Shown: piece after piece, positions 8,411 through 19,456 of the stretch
Position numbering within the stretch: the stretch's first letter is position 1
How the letters are laid out: each line of letters opens with the position of its first letter
From: Chondrus crispus
Lineage: Eukaryota; Rhodophyta; Florideophyceae; Gigartinales; Gigartinaceae
DNA: 64,000 bases
Direction: 5' to 3'
NCBI RefSeq assembly: GCF_000350225.1
Contig: NW_005178495.1
Location: forward strand, 144,295 to 208,294
The notes under the pieces: generated by a model
What the model saw: the letters and a program-made list of their open reading frames with translations, nothing else
Told to the model about the DNA's origin: nothing
The model's database searches: none
Translations under genes and position numbers: made by a program

Positions 8411-9076
8411 ATGCATCTTGCCTTCATCTCCCCCGCCATGTCTGCGGCCCCCGCCGGTGCGCTCTACGCCGCCCGCTGCGTCGACAAGCCATCTTCCTCC
8501 GCCCTGCGTGCCGCTACTCGTCCTGCCCATCTCGACTGGATCGCTGCTCAAGAATCTCTCTTTCGCTTTGCGGGTCCCCTGCACCCCCCTGACGCCACGT
8601 CCCAACCTATCGGCTCCCTTCTCATTATGCACGGTTCACCTCCTGCCTCTGCCGCCTCTATCGAACGCTATCTCTATGATGATCCGTATGCCAAGGCAGG
8701 CCTTTTCGAGTCTGTTGATGTGCGACGGTGGGTTTGCGGCATGGCTTCCACCGCGCCCCTGCCGGACAATTTGTTCGCTGTTTGGTGTCTGGACAAGCCG
8801 CAAAGTAGGGCGCTGCGAAAGGCGACACGGTCCGCTCATCTTGACTGGTGGCGCGGCGCGGGAAGGAGCGGCATGATTGGGCCGTTTCCGGCGGACGATG
8901 GCGACGGCGCAGTTGGTAGCTTAATTGTGTGTGAAGGGGAAAGCGTTGAGGAAGTCGCCCAGTGGGCTAAGACGGATCCGTATAGCACGGCTGGCCTTTT
9001 CGACTCTGTTGAAGTGCACTCGGTGCTCAAAGCGGTAGAGGATGGCAAGTTTCTGCTCGGAGACGTCCCAAAGTAA
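8411..9076 (+). CDS. Tandem YCII-domain protein
   Basis: 221 residues from the Met at 8411 (MHLAFISPAMSAAP; Met 8438 is an alternative). Two YCII/YciI-like ferredoxin-fold domains are visible: YAARCVDKPSSSALRAATRPAHLDW ending DPYAKAGLFESVDV, and FAVWCLDKPQSRALRKATRSAHLDW ending DPYSTAGLFDSVEV. Each keeps the His-Leu-Asp centre of the family and the DPYxxAGLF motif. The family is known as small, possibly enzymatic proteins of unclear substrate; nothing here indicates the reaction. The frame is open upstream through LTR sequence, but that part is transposon. It is followed 78 bp later by the methyltransferase on the same strand. Confidence 0.85.
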   Translation: MHLAFISPAMSAAPAGALYAARCVDKPSSSALRAATRPAHLDWIAAQESLFRFAGPLHPPDATSQPIGSLLIMHGSPPASAASIERYLYDDPYAKAGLFESVDVRRWVCGMASTAPLPDNLFAVWCLDKPQSRALRKATRSAHLDWWRGAGRSGMIGPFPADDGDGAVGSLIVCEGESVEEVAQWAKTDPYSTAGLFDSVEVHSVLKAVEDGKFLLGDVPK

Positions 9077-9154
9077 ATTTGGGCGCCTTGTTTTGGAGAT
9101 CCCCAGCGGAGCTAATGCTATGATCTCGCCTCCTCGAGCAGTCAGTAGACAGTC

Positions 9155-10054
9155 ATGCCGCTCACCATCACCTTCACATTCGTCGCAGCGCCGCCTCTCC
9201 TCCCTCCTTTCCGTAGCAGAAGGCCCACTCCCGCATCTCGAACCCTGCTGCGCGCATCAGGGCAACCGTCCCAACAGCATTCGACCAGCCGTCGCGCCCT
9301 CCTGCACCTGGCATCGATATCCGTCCTCTCCACAATCCTTCCTGCGCCCTCGAGTCCCGCCACCCGCTGCCTTCCAGAAGGCGCCGCAGTTACTGCACTC
9401 ACCGATGTTGCGTGGCCGCCTTCCATGCCGTTTGCGGCATCCGACTTTGCCCGCTTCGACGAGCGTCCGGATGATGTCTTCTATTCCTTCCCGCGCCTCG
9501 TGCGCCACATTGACGGGCCTGCGGTTGCGGCCCTAGGGTCGTACTATCGATCTCTGCTCCCCATGGCCAGCGATGTTCTCGACGTGTGTGCTTCGGTGGA
9601 GGCGTATCTACCAGGCCAATGGCCTGGACGGCGTGTGGTTGCTGGCGTAGGGATGAATGAAGTCGAGATGCAGCAAAACCCTGCTCTCAATGAGTTTGCG
9701 GTTCGCGATCTCAATGTCAACCCGAAATTGCCTTATCCGGACGAGAGTTTTGACCTGGTTATGTGCAATGTTAGCATTGATTATCTCACCAAACCAGTGC
9801 AAGTAGTGCAGGAAATGCGCAGAGTGCTGAGAAAAGGTGGGAAGGTTGCGATTAGTTTCAGCGACAGGGTTTTCGGGACAAAAGCCGTCTCCGCATGGAT
9901 GAGTGGCGGTGACCAGGACCATGTTTATATCGTCGGCGCCTATCTGCACTACGCGCGTGGGTTAGCGGAGCCCAAAGTCCTTGATCTCACGCCGAGAAAG
10001 GGCGGAAAGTGTACCAGCGATCCTCTCTACGTTGTCCAGGCGACGAAACTCTAA
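9155..10054 (+). CDS. Plastid SAM-dependent methyltransferase (type 11), probable thylakoid-lumen leader
   Basis: 299 residues, no intron needed. The first 70 residues look like a bipartite leader: a Ser/Arg/Pro-rich transit segment, then a twin arginine (RR at 46-47) before a hydrophobic stretch LLHLASISVLSTILPAP. The catalytic part has VLDVCASVEAYLP, the form of motif I seen in a conserved cyanobacterial/plastid methyltransferase family, then GMNEVEMQQNP, DLNVNPKLPYPDESFD, LVMCNVSIDYLT and MRRVLRKGGKVAISFS. Substrate unknown. Twin-arginine export is inferred from the leader only. The C-terminus (VVQATKL) looks complete. Confidence 0.88.
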   Translation: MPLTITFTFVAAPPLLPPFRSRRPTPASRTLLRASGQPSQQHSTSRRALLHLASISVLSTILPAPSSPATRCLPEGAAVTALTDVAWPPSMPFAASDFARFDERPDDVFYSFPRLVRHIDGPAVAALGSYYRSLLPMASDVLDVCASVEAYLPGQWPGRRVVAGVGMNEVEMQQNPALNEFAVRDLNVNPKLPYPDESFDLVMCNVSIDYLTKPVQVVQEMRRVLRKGGKVAISFSDRVFGTKAVSAWMSGGDQDHVYIVGAYLHYARGLAEPKVLDLTPRKGGKCTSDPLYVVQATKL

Positions 10055-10378
10055 AACAAGCCAAAGTTCTCCTACGAGACGTTGCACTACTGTTATAAAG
10101 TCGGAAAAGGTGTATGGCATGCCAATCTCAGTAAGTCTGCTTGAGGGAAAGTTAGACTTGAACATCACGACCCTCCTTTCAAAACAAGCCTGGATGCGTT
10201 GCCAACGTTTCCGCAGCGTTTGTGCATGCCAGTGCTCTCATGCGCTCTGACCCTTGTCCCATATACGACACCAACTTCCTCTGTACTGATAGCAACGTCA
10301 GCTTACTTGTTTAGAAAGTACCAAGCGCCAGATGCGCGTCATGTCCATTGTCGCCCTTCCCTTCGACTATAGTATTTT
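10055..10378. other. Intergenic, nothing recognised
   Basis: This separates the convergent methyltransferase and sugar-transporter genes. It must hold both 3' ends. No repeat or RNA gene was recognised. Confidence 0.6.
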
Positions 10379-11713
10379 CTATACGTACATGATTGTAAGA
10401 GCGCATATTGTCGTTGCAATCGCCCAGATACCCCCAATTCGCAGAACCCAGGCCTCACCAAAATGCCTGCTCACATATCCTGTATACCTGCTCAATCGTT
10501 TTGACAGCATGTGTGACCTCACAACAAGTTAGAAAGAGAGATGGGTCCCTCTCAGTTCCTTGTGCACGAAGCTTGGCTATTCTGAAGACTTACATTGTAT
10601 CGATGAGCTGCGGAATGACGGCAAATATATTGAGGGCCCCAAGATAGCGCCCACGATTTGAAAGGTCTGAGTTGTTCACTGTGATGCCTACAGGAAGCGT
10701 GAAATGAGCCGCTTGAGGGAGGGCCATTGCGATTACTATCATTCTGGCGAGTTGCTCCGAATGCGTGCCTGCAAAGACCAGGGTTAATATCGCAAAGATG
10801 CCAAAAGATGCCCCCATAAGTTGACCCGGTGTTACGTAGTTGAGTGCGAAGGGATACAGGGCCGAGAAGGCTACTTGCAGCAGAGCTCGCGTGAGGCTCG
10901 CCGTTCCGTACATGTTGACGCCGCGCTCGTACGTCTTTGCCGCTGCCGAACCTTCTGCGGCCTGTGGGTCACCTGCGATGTAGTCAAAAAATAAACATAT
11001 CAGACGCTTTCACATGTCAGGACACTAGTTGGGGCACCTTGACAAGAAAGAAGACAAGGTGACACCTTGCTCCTGGTGGGTTTGACGTACCGCCCAAAAC
11101 TGAGCTCCCCAGCCAGCTCGAAACATTCGGCATGACACAAAACAGAGCAAAAAACCCGAGCGCATACGTGCCCCCAACCCTCCACATCCATGCGGGTAAG
11201 CCGTTGAAGTACTCAAAGACATTGGACGACTGGCTCTGGGCCTTCTTGACATCCGGGTCATCCTCCTTGACCGGAACCTCCTTCCCCACAACAACCAAGA
11301 CAATAACCGTGCACGCATAAACGGCCATGATAATCCCAAAGCACAGCCTGATATTCGCCACTGGCTCTTCCAAATAATCAATAAGCAAGTTTGTAGCGAG
11401 GTCGCCGAGCGAGCCCATAACAATGGACGCGCTCTGCACCTCGTGCTGCTGCGCCTGCGGGACGAGGTCACCCTGCAGGGCGCGGACGGGCCACATGGTG
11501 GTATTGATGGCGAGGTCTGTGAGGCAAAATGCAGCGACGGCGACCGCGACCGCGGCGGCTTCCGCGCGGGCCGCGGCGCGCGGGAAGAGGTAAGCGGCGA
11601 TCTGCGGGGCGCTCGCGAACGCGGCCATGCCCACCAGCGTGGCGGCGAGGCCGGCGACGATGAACGGGCGGCGGCGCCCCCACGCGCGCGTGCAGCGGTT
11701 GCTCAGCGGGCCC
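10379..11713 (-). CDS. Sucrose/SLC45-type sugar:H+ symporter, three 3' exons (5' end in gap)
   Basis: Exon A (11713-11091) begins in the gap with GPLSNRCTRAWGRRRPFIVAG, carrying the GRRRPF loop 2/3 signature, then DLAINTTMWPVRALQGDLVP and several membrane helices. Its donor GTACGT at 11090 joins an acceptor CAG at 10973 (118-bp intron), giving LGG-GDPQAAEGS. Exon B (10972-10594) has MYGTASLTRALLQ, LGALNIFAVIPQL and donor GTAAGT. A 106-bp intron leads to exon C (10487-10379), ending with GEAWVLRIGGIWAIATTICAL and TAG. These features match the GPH/SUT family, 12-helix plasma- or vacuolar-membrane symporters. The missing 5' part (about 70 residues, helices 1-2) would fit within the 400-base gap. 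Splice sites are read by eye but keep frame at both joins. Confidence 0.88.
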
Positions 11714-12113
11714 NNNNNNNNNNNNNNNNNNNNNNNNNNNNNNNNNNNNNNNNNNNNNNNNNNNNNNNNNNNNNNNNNNNNNNNNNNNNNNNNNNNNNNN
11801 NNNNNNNNNNNNNNNNNNNNNNNNNNNNNNNNNNNNNNNNNNNNNNNNNNNNNNNNNNNNNNNNNNNNNNNNNNNNNNNNNNNNNNNNNNNNNNNNNNNN
11901 NNNNNNNNNNNNNNNNNNNNNNNNNNNNNNNNNNNNNNNNNNNNNNNNNNNNNNNNNNNNNNNNNNNNNNNNNNNNNNNNNNNNNNNNNNNNNNNNNNNN
12001 NNNNNNNNNNNNNNNNNNNNNNNNNNNNNNNNNNNNNNNNNNNNNNNNNNNNNNNNNNNNNNNNNNNNNNNNNNNNNNNNNNNNNNNNNNNNNNNNNNNN
12101 NNNNNNNNNNNNN
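11714..12113. other. Assembly gap (400 N)
   Basis: Exactly 400 unknown bases, so true length may be nominal. It hides the N-terminus of the sugar transporter. Confidence 0.99.
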
Positions 12114-12185
12114 GGCGGCTGTGCTGCAGCTTGTCGATGAATAATTGTCCGCGCTGATGACGGCGATCAACGCCGCCGCCCTCGC

Positions 12186-12400
12186 CTGTGGCGGGGGGGG
12201 GGTGCGGAACGGGGATGGAGGAAGAGGAAGAGGAAGAGGCGGGAAGGCAGGAAGAGGAAGGCAGGAAGAGGAAGGCAGGAAGAGGAAGGCAGGAAGAGGA
12301 AGAGGCGGGGAAGCGGGATGAAGACGAGGGGGAACGAAGGCGTGACACGTATTGCCGGCGCAGGAAGAGGACGAGGCGGAAGGGAGGCGTGACACGTGTG
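12186..12400. repeat. GA-rich low-complexity block
   Basis: Repeats of GGAAGAGGAAGGCAGGAAGA type follow a run of ten G. Apparent ORFs are Pro/Ser/Leu-rich artefacts. The block separates the gap from the MULE copy. Confidence 0.8.
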
Positions 12401-12611
12401 CGGGGGCACATGGGGAGCGCGAGGCACACGCGCGGCACGTGTCGTGGAAGGTTTTTTTGGGACGTTTTTATCATACGCGATATGCACCGTGATTTTAATA
12501 CAATTCTTAATAGATTCAATTACAGTAGAGGCAGAAGAAGCCATTGAATTTCTTGAAAAACTCAAAGTATTGCAACCTATCACAGCACTCCGCCTGTCCA
12601 GTCCAAATATC

Positions 12612-12765
12612 CGTCAACAAGTAAACATTTACTTGCCACGGGGTAAAACATTGACCACCTGTCAACAAGTAGACATTTACTTGCCACAGGGTAAACATTG
12701 ACCACCGGTCAACAAGTAAACATTTACTTGCCACTGGTAAACATTGACCACTCGTCTAATTTTCT
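12612..12765. repeat. 47-bp tandem repeat (three units)
   Basis: The unit is GTCAACAAGTAAACATTTACTTGCCAC then GGGTAAACATTGACCACC. It contains an inverted pair AAGTAAA/TTTACTT. The same array occurs at 19609-19715 in copy 2. Confidence 0.85.
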
Positions 12766-13658
12766 AGTAAACATGTTCCCGCTACTGGGCAAATCAATAT
12801 GACAATGCCATTTCCACTGCTGCATGCGCATGGACGCTCTATATTACCTATGTGCCGCACTTGATCTTCTGGATGATATAAACTGGACTGTTTTCGGTAG
12901 TGAAAAATCGATACAATCTTTGGTACATCGTACAAATAGATGTAGCTTTAACAATTCTTATGCGTTCGATCTGTAAAGTCCAATTCTCTTCTATTGGTGA
13001 ACCTGTCACGGATTACGCTGCGCTAATGAGATTAAATTACTTAGTAATAAAGCGCAAATGAGAAGGCAACATCCTGCAAACTTTAATATACTTAATGCGA
13101 CTTTAAGATAGTGCGTGTTTCTCTATGGTAAAGACTCTTGATCGTGGCGACATATATACTGTGCTCTCATCATGTGTTTTGAAACTCCAAAAAAAGGACC
13201 CAAAACTCATGAGTTTTTGAAGGCCGAAAAGGGACCCGAAACTCATTGTGAGTATCGAACCCCCACAAAAAGGTATTCGAAACTCATTATGAGTTTCGAA
13301 CGCTCAAAAAAATGTATTCGATAATCAAAATGAGGTTGACACTACATATTCCGTAAACAACAAGTTAACATTTGCCTGCTGCTCACTTCACATTAACCGC
13401 CTCAGCAAAGGTCACATATAAACATCGACCCTGAAAACATGTAGCTTACTCAATTCATGAGTATAGGACCCATGAAACAGGGCGTTCCATACTCGAAGTG
13501 GTAGTTTAGTCAGTCTCTTAACAGGGCTATACATCTATAAACGCTTTTTCAAAGTCCGTACGTCGCTCGGTGATCTTCAGAAGAAATATGGGAATCGATA
13601 AGATAGCACAGATAGCTTCAACACATAAGTTTCGATACCATTTTACTTTCGTGCCTAC

Positions 13659-16570
13659 TCAGAGATCTCTATCAGAAGCATCAACATCACTACAGTTCAC
13701 GGCAGAATCATTCTTTTCCGAGCCTTGAGCATTCTTGATATCGTCGCCACTCGTTTTAATTTTCAAGAACAACGTCGAGATAACTTTTCGCAGGAGAAGA
13801 TCCTGTGTTACTTCCTTCAGGCAACTCAGAATCTCAATTCGGGCATCAAATGCTGATAACGCATTTTCAACTTTCATTGTCAGATCGGTAAGCTTTTCCA
13901 TATGTACAGCTGAAGCTTCTTCGATAATCTCGTTCATTGCCTCAGCTATATTCTTCTGAATCGTTTTCATTTCCAACAAGTCTCCCTTCATTCTGTTCCG
14001 ACTTTTATGCTTCGTGTCTGAATAAGATACGGAGGCTTTAATTTTTCTTTCGAAACTGCCTGGGATATTACCGAGAAACTTGGATCTCTTCTGCTTTTGC
14101 TGCGGAGATTTCGATCCAGATGGGCCAACCAAAGAGTCAAACCGCTGTGGCTTGCGAAGGATGTTGTACGCGCCAGCCCCGCTATCCAATCCAAGCGATT
14201 CTTCGACTGAAATGTTGTCGAGATCTTCGCGTCGTTTAGCGTCAATCGCTGGATTAATCTGCACGCCACAGATGTGATGTCCTCTCCTATTTTGGCTCTC
14301 AACGATGTTTGTGTCCTGAAATCCAGTGTGGAAATTTTGATCAGCCATATTTGAAAACGCTGTAATGGCCAACGTCTGGAAAGGGTATTTTAGTACCCAA
14401 TCTTCCCAAGACCTGTCCAGCGATCTGACGTAGACCAGAGCCTCGTTTGCTTCCACGGTGCTTCTGCAGTTGCGCATTTTCATCATCGTTCTATAGAACA
14501 CATCTCTGATATTCACCGGTCGTCCGGCCGCTCGTCGCCTTGCATCCCTGTCAAAATGAACAGTACAACCAATCATGATGTTTTCCACATGCATACGTGC
14601 TGAACCTCCGATTGTCGATTGAAGGGCCAGGGCAATTCCTTCTATTTCGGCGGCATCGAAGTCAGTAGTTATTGACCTGATTTCGATGCACCGGATCCCG
14701 CATTGGTCTAGATTGAACACGTATGGTACGCGTATTAAGCATAAACTTTGCGGCGCACTCACAGCTCTTCTCCAGTATGTCTGCATGTGATCCAGGAACA
14801 GTTTCCATCCCAAACAGTACGAATCACGCGTAAGTCGGTTCATCATGAATCTGGCGACGACAATTCCCTTCGTTCCTGATAGGCCGGGATGAGCTTGTGC
14901 TACAACATTGTATAAATACCACGAAACTTTAGCCGACAATCGAAATGGCTTGAAACTTTCTTTTGTCGACATGACAGCCTTCACAATAGAAACGTCATTT
15001 TCCAATGTCTTGAAGGTCGCATCTCCGGCAAAGCAAGATGACGTCGCTCCCTTTGCGATCATTGAATTAGTTGCTAAAAAGAAACGCCGCTCCTCTTTTT
15101 TCCACAGTTCTGTCTTCTCTCACATATCCGTTTTTCTCATCCGCTGCCATTTCAAACAAAGTTCTAATGCTTTCCCTTTCTTTTGCGCTAGATTGCATTG
15201 CCGTGCAGATATCGTAAATTCTGTGGTCACTTACAGAAACCCCGGAACCTCTAGCTCCAAAGCTATGCAATAGTTTCTTGTGAACCTCCAATTTGATGTG
15301 GGCTGCGGGGCTCCTCTCGACTTGCGAGCTTCTTCAACCATAATAGTATCTCTCGCGAAAGAGGATCCAGGCGGGGGTGGCGGGGGATGGTTGTATATTC
15401 CTTGAAAGTAGGCAAAACAAATTTTGTTTTGTTCTCGAGGCAGTCCTCGCAATATATCACCTCTTTTGTAGACCGCGGTATTGCACGACATCTGACCGAC
15501 CGGTTGCATGAGGATTAATTTCACAGGGCAAGCCCCAGTCTCGATAAGAGATGTTCCGTGATCCGGACATTGAGCGGTTCTCTTTCCCTTGCTGAGGAAG
15601 AACATACAGTCCTCTTTGCTGCAGTCCGCGACTTTCCCGCTATGTAACATCTCTTGCATTTCAACCAGAGCCTCATCTGTCAACGCATGTAGAGATTGAG
15701 ATGAATGCTTCCGCGACGCCCAACCTTCCACGCTAGACCGTTTATCCCATCTCCCTTTCGAAAAGCGGAACAACCAAGGAAATACTCTCCAGTGGATCTG
15801 TTTTTCCTTAATTTAGGGAATCCTCGACATTTTTGCACTGGCCCGCGAGCTCCTTGTGATGCAGTTGGAGTCCTGATGTATTGACAATACCCACCCGCAC
15901 TGTTGACTTTTTTGCACCGACAAAACAAAGTCCTTGCCAAACGCTTAGCGGTATGCTGCACAGAAGCGCTACCATCCTTCCTCTCCCTCTGTTCGGAAAG
16001 AAGCTGCTCCAACGTTTCACTATTTCCATGGCTTCTCCCGCTAAATGAAGATGGTACCAGAGCACAATGCTTCACTCCGAGGCACTTGAATCTCCGCTTC
16101 TGCATGATTTTGCTGCTTTCCAGAAATGGAACGCGCCCATCCCAGTTTCCGTTAGCCTTGAAGCGATAAACAAATTGATTTAAAATCTGACTGCTTGTCT
16201 GACCGCGGATTACGTGCAGAACACCATCCTCACTTGTTTCAAGCATGGAAATAACGAGAGAATTATGAGATTGCAGGCTCTCTGCTATCATTCTTGAACA
16301 AGCATGGTACATAACAGACGCGGACCCTCTCGTAATCCCAATAACAGAAGTCTTTGGGAGCCTCTTGGTCTCCTTCACGTCCATGACCGAATTAATTTGT
16401 GACTTATCACGACATGACGATGTCAGTATAGGAGTTCCAACATCAGAAGGAAAAGAGGAGACTCTCTGGTCTTCACTTTGGGACGTCTGTGGATGAGTTA
16501 GATCAATGACTTCCTCTAGCTCACATCCACTGTTGCGTAATTGGTACTGCTCATCCTGTTCGATCTGCAA
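13659..16570 (-). pseudogene. MULE-like transposase, frame-broken
   Basis: Three overlapping frames on the minus strand together read as one protein. The N-terminal part (16570-15680) is acidic and then has a zinc-ribbon/GRF-like segment (VQKCRGFPKLRKNRSTGEYFLGCS). The middle (15773-15231) has paired Cys/His (CSKEDCMFF, CPDHGTSL). The C-terminal 467 residues (15062-13659) hold the catalytic region: GDATFKT (first Asp), TTDFDAAEIEGIALAL (second Asp), GCTVHFDRDARR (C..H), and DTNIVESQNRRGHH (Glu), then a coiled-coil tail. The D-D-E spacing and the C..H pair suggest the MULE superfamily. A frameshift lies near 15720 in a G-rich run and others near 15290 and 15065; introns are an alternative for the latter. 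Confidence 0.65.
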
Positions 16571-16984
16571 AACGCGACTTTACAAATCGGTGAGACTATA
16601 CTTTTCTGAAGATAGGGATTGACGTACAAATTTTCTCTGCCTCTACACAGTTTTGGTAAACAATTACCATACTAAAATGGTCTCAATTAAAAGGCTACAC
16701 TCAACGAAGAACCACAAAAAAGTAACGTTACAAGCGAGTACAGGAATTGTATATTCTACAGTCAAGAGTTAAGAGTAAGCAAGAGTTATAGGTCGGGCTC
16801 GAAAAGGTCAACGGCTTCAAAATTGTCTAGATCAAAGAAAGGCCCACTCTACCCCTTTGCGTGGGTTCGGGGTGCGTGGGGTATGCCATACCGTTCTCGT
16901 TGGGGCATTCAACCCAGCAACAACGGTTCATTCACGATCAAAGGTACAGGTATATAAGTTACAAACCATATCACCCACGGGGGT

Positions 16985-17500
16985 CCCGCCGGGACGCGTC
17001 TGTCTCTTCGGAAATGAATGCGGCATTCCAAAGAGTCTAGTTACCTAGTTCATAATCCACTAGAACTAGACAACATGGAATGCCAGTATAGTAGGGCATT
17101 GCCTGACATTCAATTTATCTAGTGCTGTCTAGTTCGGGGGACTTTACCTACTTTTTGATATTGAAAAGTGGATGTCAAGTCTAGCTGGACATGGACTGAA
17201 CTAGATGTTCTGAAAGTCCGGCATTAAATGAATGCGCGACACCATTTAAAGTACGGTTTTGAATGTCCAGTCTAGTCCGTATTTCAGCTTGAACTAGAAA
17301 ATGTGTAGTCCAGTCTATTTTCTGAACCATTTCGTAGGCGCTTGTACAGGAGTCTAGTCCGGGCATTCAGACTGTGTAGTTCCGTGAACGTCAAACTAGA
17401 CTTCACATCCGACATCCCCAGTTCGCGCTTTGTGAATGTCCGCATCCATGTTTTGTAGTTCCGGACTACACTTTTAGCCTGCTGAATATCCTCAAGAACG
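16985..17500. repeat. CTAG-rich interspersed repeat, copy 1
   Basis: It starts GACGCGTCTGTCTCTTCGG at about 16993, then AAATGAATGCGGCATTCC, and continues with many CTAGTTC/CTAGTCC and (G)GACATTC words in alternating orientation. The reverse complement of its start ends a similar repeat at 28925-28970, so the two are opposite-orientation members of one family. No coding capacity. Confidence 0.7.
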
Positions 17501-17809
17501 TCAGTCGAGCATCACGCAAGGATGATCCGTTTGCGTCATTTTTCTCCCCCCATGAATACGACTTGTCTGATTGCCCCACAACCCAAGCCACGAAAAAGAT
17601 GAGTTGTGTGATCAGGAGGACGAAATTAGTGAGTACACTGAGTACGTTTGTCTAAAAATCTGAAGAGTCCTGTTCAGCATGAGATTGACGGTGCTTGGCG
17701 TAGCTTTGCTTCCGGGAGCTTTCAGCGCGCCCAACTCAGATCCCAGTTCCACCTCTGCAGAAATCAAGAGCACTTGCCTTGCATGATCGGGCTTGCCAAT
17801 ACGAGCGAG

Positions 17810-18916
17810 TCATGGCGCAAACACCCCCACCGTCTCTCCACCGTCATCTGTGCCGCAGCTTGCCATTTCAGATGCTAGCTGCCGGATCATGCTTTCAAAT
17901 TTTGTGTAGATTCTCGGGGACGCTGACGTCTTAATTCCATCCTCTTTCAGTTTGTCAACACTTGCAACGCAATCTTCAAATCGCTTCTCGGCGAACAGAG
18001 CCTCGATACCACAGACGCGTTCTGTCCATTGCAGTTCCGCAAAAACCCGCTCCGCCTCTGCTGCTTTCCTCGTCGACCTTTCTTGCAAGGCTGCATAATT
18101 TGAAGAATACAACAGCGGCTCAAACTGTGGGTCACGGGTCAGAGGAAGGTCTGCCGAAACCATTCTAGTCTTTTAAACACTCTTTTCGACATCAACAAGT
18201 ACCTTGTTCAACTCGTAGATCTGCCGGCTCACAATAGAGGCCAGTTGCTGTGCAACCGGAACACTTCTCTCCTCCACGACAGCCTCCGATAGGGAGATTG
18301 CCTTAAGAATATTTCGCTCATGAGGAGACTGGAAATCATTTTCAGGGTCATACGCCCTCTTCCACAATGAGCTCCTTCGGGGCAGGGTGGATGAAGAGAT
18401 GAAAGAAGCCGGTGGCGAATGGTCCGAAGATGAGCGTGCGACGGAATCAAGTGTGGCGTTCGCATTGCGCAAGAAACCATCTTCGCCCTCTTGATGGATT
18501 GGCAGGGGCCTCTGTCTATCTTCCGTGTGCTCACCTTGCGTGATATCAATCGGAAAGTATTCATTCAAAAACGGATCGCGAGAAGCATGTGCGGACGGCA
18601 AGGACGAGAATGAGTCGTAGTTGCGCTTGCGAAAGGTGTCGATAGATTCGTCTGGGGGCTTGGCATCGCTAGCTTTGCTGGAAGCGAGAAACATATCGTT
18701 GGTGGAGCGACCCCCTTCTGGAGTGGCACGGCCTCTTTGCAATGAGCGGAGGGCTTTTGAGGAAAACAAACCCCGAAAGGGGGGCTGGCGGTTTGCTGAG
18801 TCGAGAGCGCGATTTTGAAAGGCGCCGGGCTGCTTCTGAGCATCGATACTTCGTTTTTTGCCAATAAACGAGCTATGATGCGACGGTTTGGCTTGGATCT
18901 GGGCCTCCGGCATCAT
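17810..18916 (-). CDS. Hypothetical protein, Ser-rich N-half and helical C-half, one intron
   Basis: Exon 1 (18916-18203) encodes a Ser/Arg/Pro-rich, probably disordered region, then SERSVPVAQQLASIVSRQIYELNK. Read straight on, the frame meets TAA after 9 codons. A 78-bp intron (18202-18125) with donor GTACTT, a CTGAC branch-like site and acceptor CACAG restores frame to FEPLLYSSNYAALQERS; exon 2 ends at 17810. The predicted protein is about 342 residues with a helical, charged C-terminal half (RKAAEAERVFAELQW, KFESMIRQLASEM). No family was recognised. Its codon use and intact frames look like host coding DNA between two MULE copies. Confidence 0.6.
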
Positions 18917-19456
18917 CGGACTTGAAGAGCGCGGCGGGATGGCAGGCGATGGTAGGGGGAGGCCGGGGGAAGGTTACGGGGTAGCTGATAGGGGAAGCAC
19001 GAGGGCGGGAGAGAGGGAGGGAATGGTGGCATCGAGGGGAGCAGAATGGCGCAGAGTGCGCTTGAATAGAGGGTCAAGTAGCTTGGGGGTGGGGACAGGA
19101 CAGCGGAGCGTTCATTGATGGGGTCGTGGCGACGGGCGGAGGCGGTAGAGGAAGAGAGGGGATGTGGGGGGCCGCCAAATCTTGTGGGAGGATGGGAAGG
19201 GGGTGCGTTGACGGTAGATCGGCGCCTGGACAAGCGCTGTCTCACACTGCGCAGCATGAGAGCGGAGGCTGAGGTTTGGGAAGGGGCGGGATGCCCGAGA
19301 GGAGGAGGCGAGGTGGAGATGGACCAGGGACGGGGTCATGGAGGGGGGGAGGGATAAGGGGATTGGAAGGAGGCAGAGTTGAAGAGAAGGGTGGGGGAAA
19401 CGGTCGCGAGAACCCGGTGGGGAAAAGGGCCGGTTCTCCCTGGTTGTAAATAAAGT
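18917..19456. other. G/A-rich intergenic stretch
   Basis: Purine-rich on the plus strand (GGGGGA, GAGGGA words) with overlapping low-complexity ORFs on both strands. It contains the presumed promoter of the minus-strand gene ending at 17810. No repeat unit or RNA gene recognised. Confidence 0.5.

Larger units (their letters stand above)
12463..16775 (-). mobile_element. MULE-like transposon, copy 1
   Basis: The left part (from TTTTATCATACGCGATATGC at about 12463) and the right part (to TACAGTCAAGAGTT at about 16775) recur at 19457 and 21930, which sets approximate ends. It contains a 47-bp tandem array (12610-12760), a GAGTTTCGA-palindrome region (13190-13330) and a broken transposase gene. 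No matching terminal inverted repeats were found, so it may be a non-TIR MULE or the true ends may lie elsewhere. Confidence 0.65.

Noticed and set aside
11443-12157. Plus-strand ORFs spanning the N gap
   Set aside because: Antisense to the sugar transporter exon and filled with unknown residues; artefact of reading through N.
12167-12583. Pro/Leu/Ser-rich minus ORF near the gap as transporter N-terminus
   Set aside because: It is a translation of the GA-rich low-complexity block and MULE end; it lacks any membrane helix of the SUT family.
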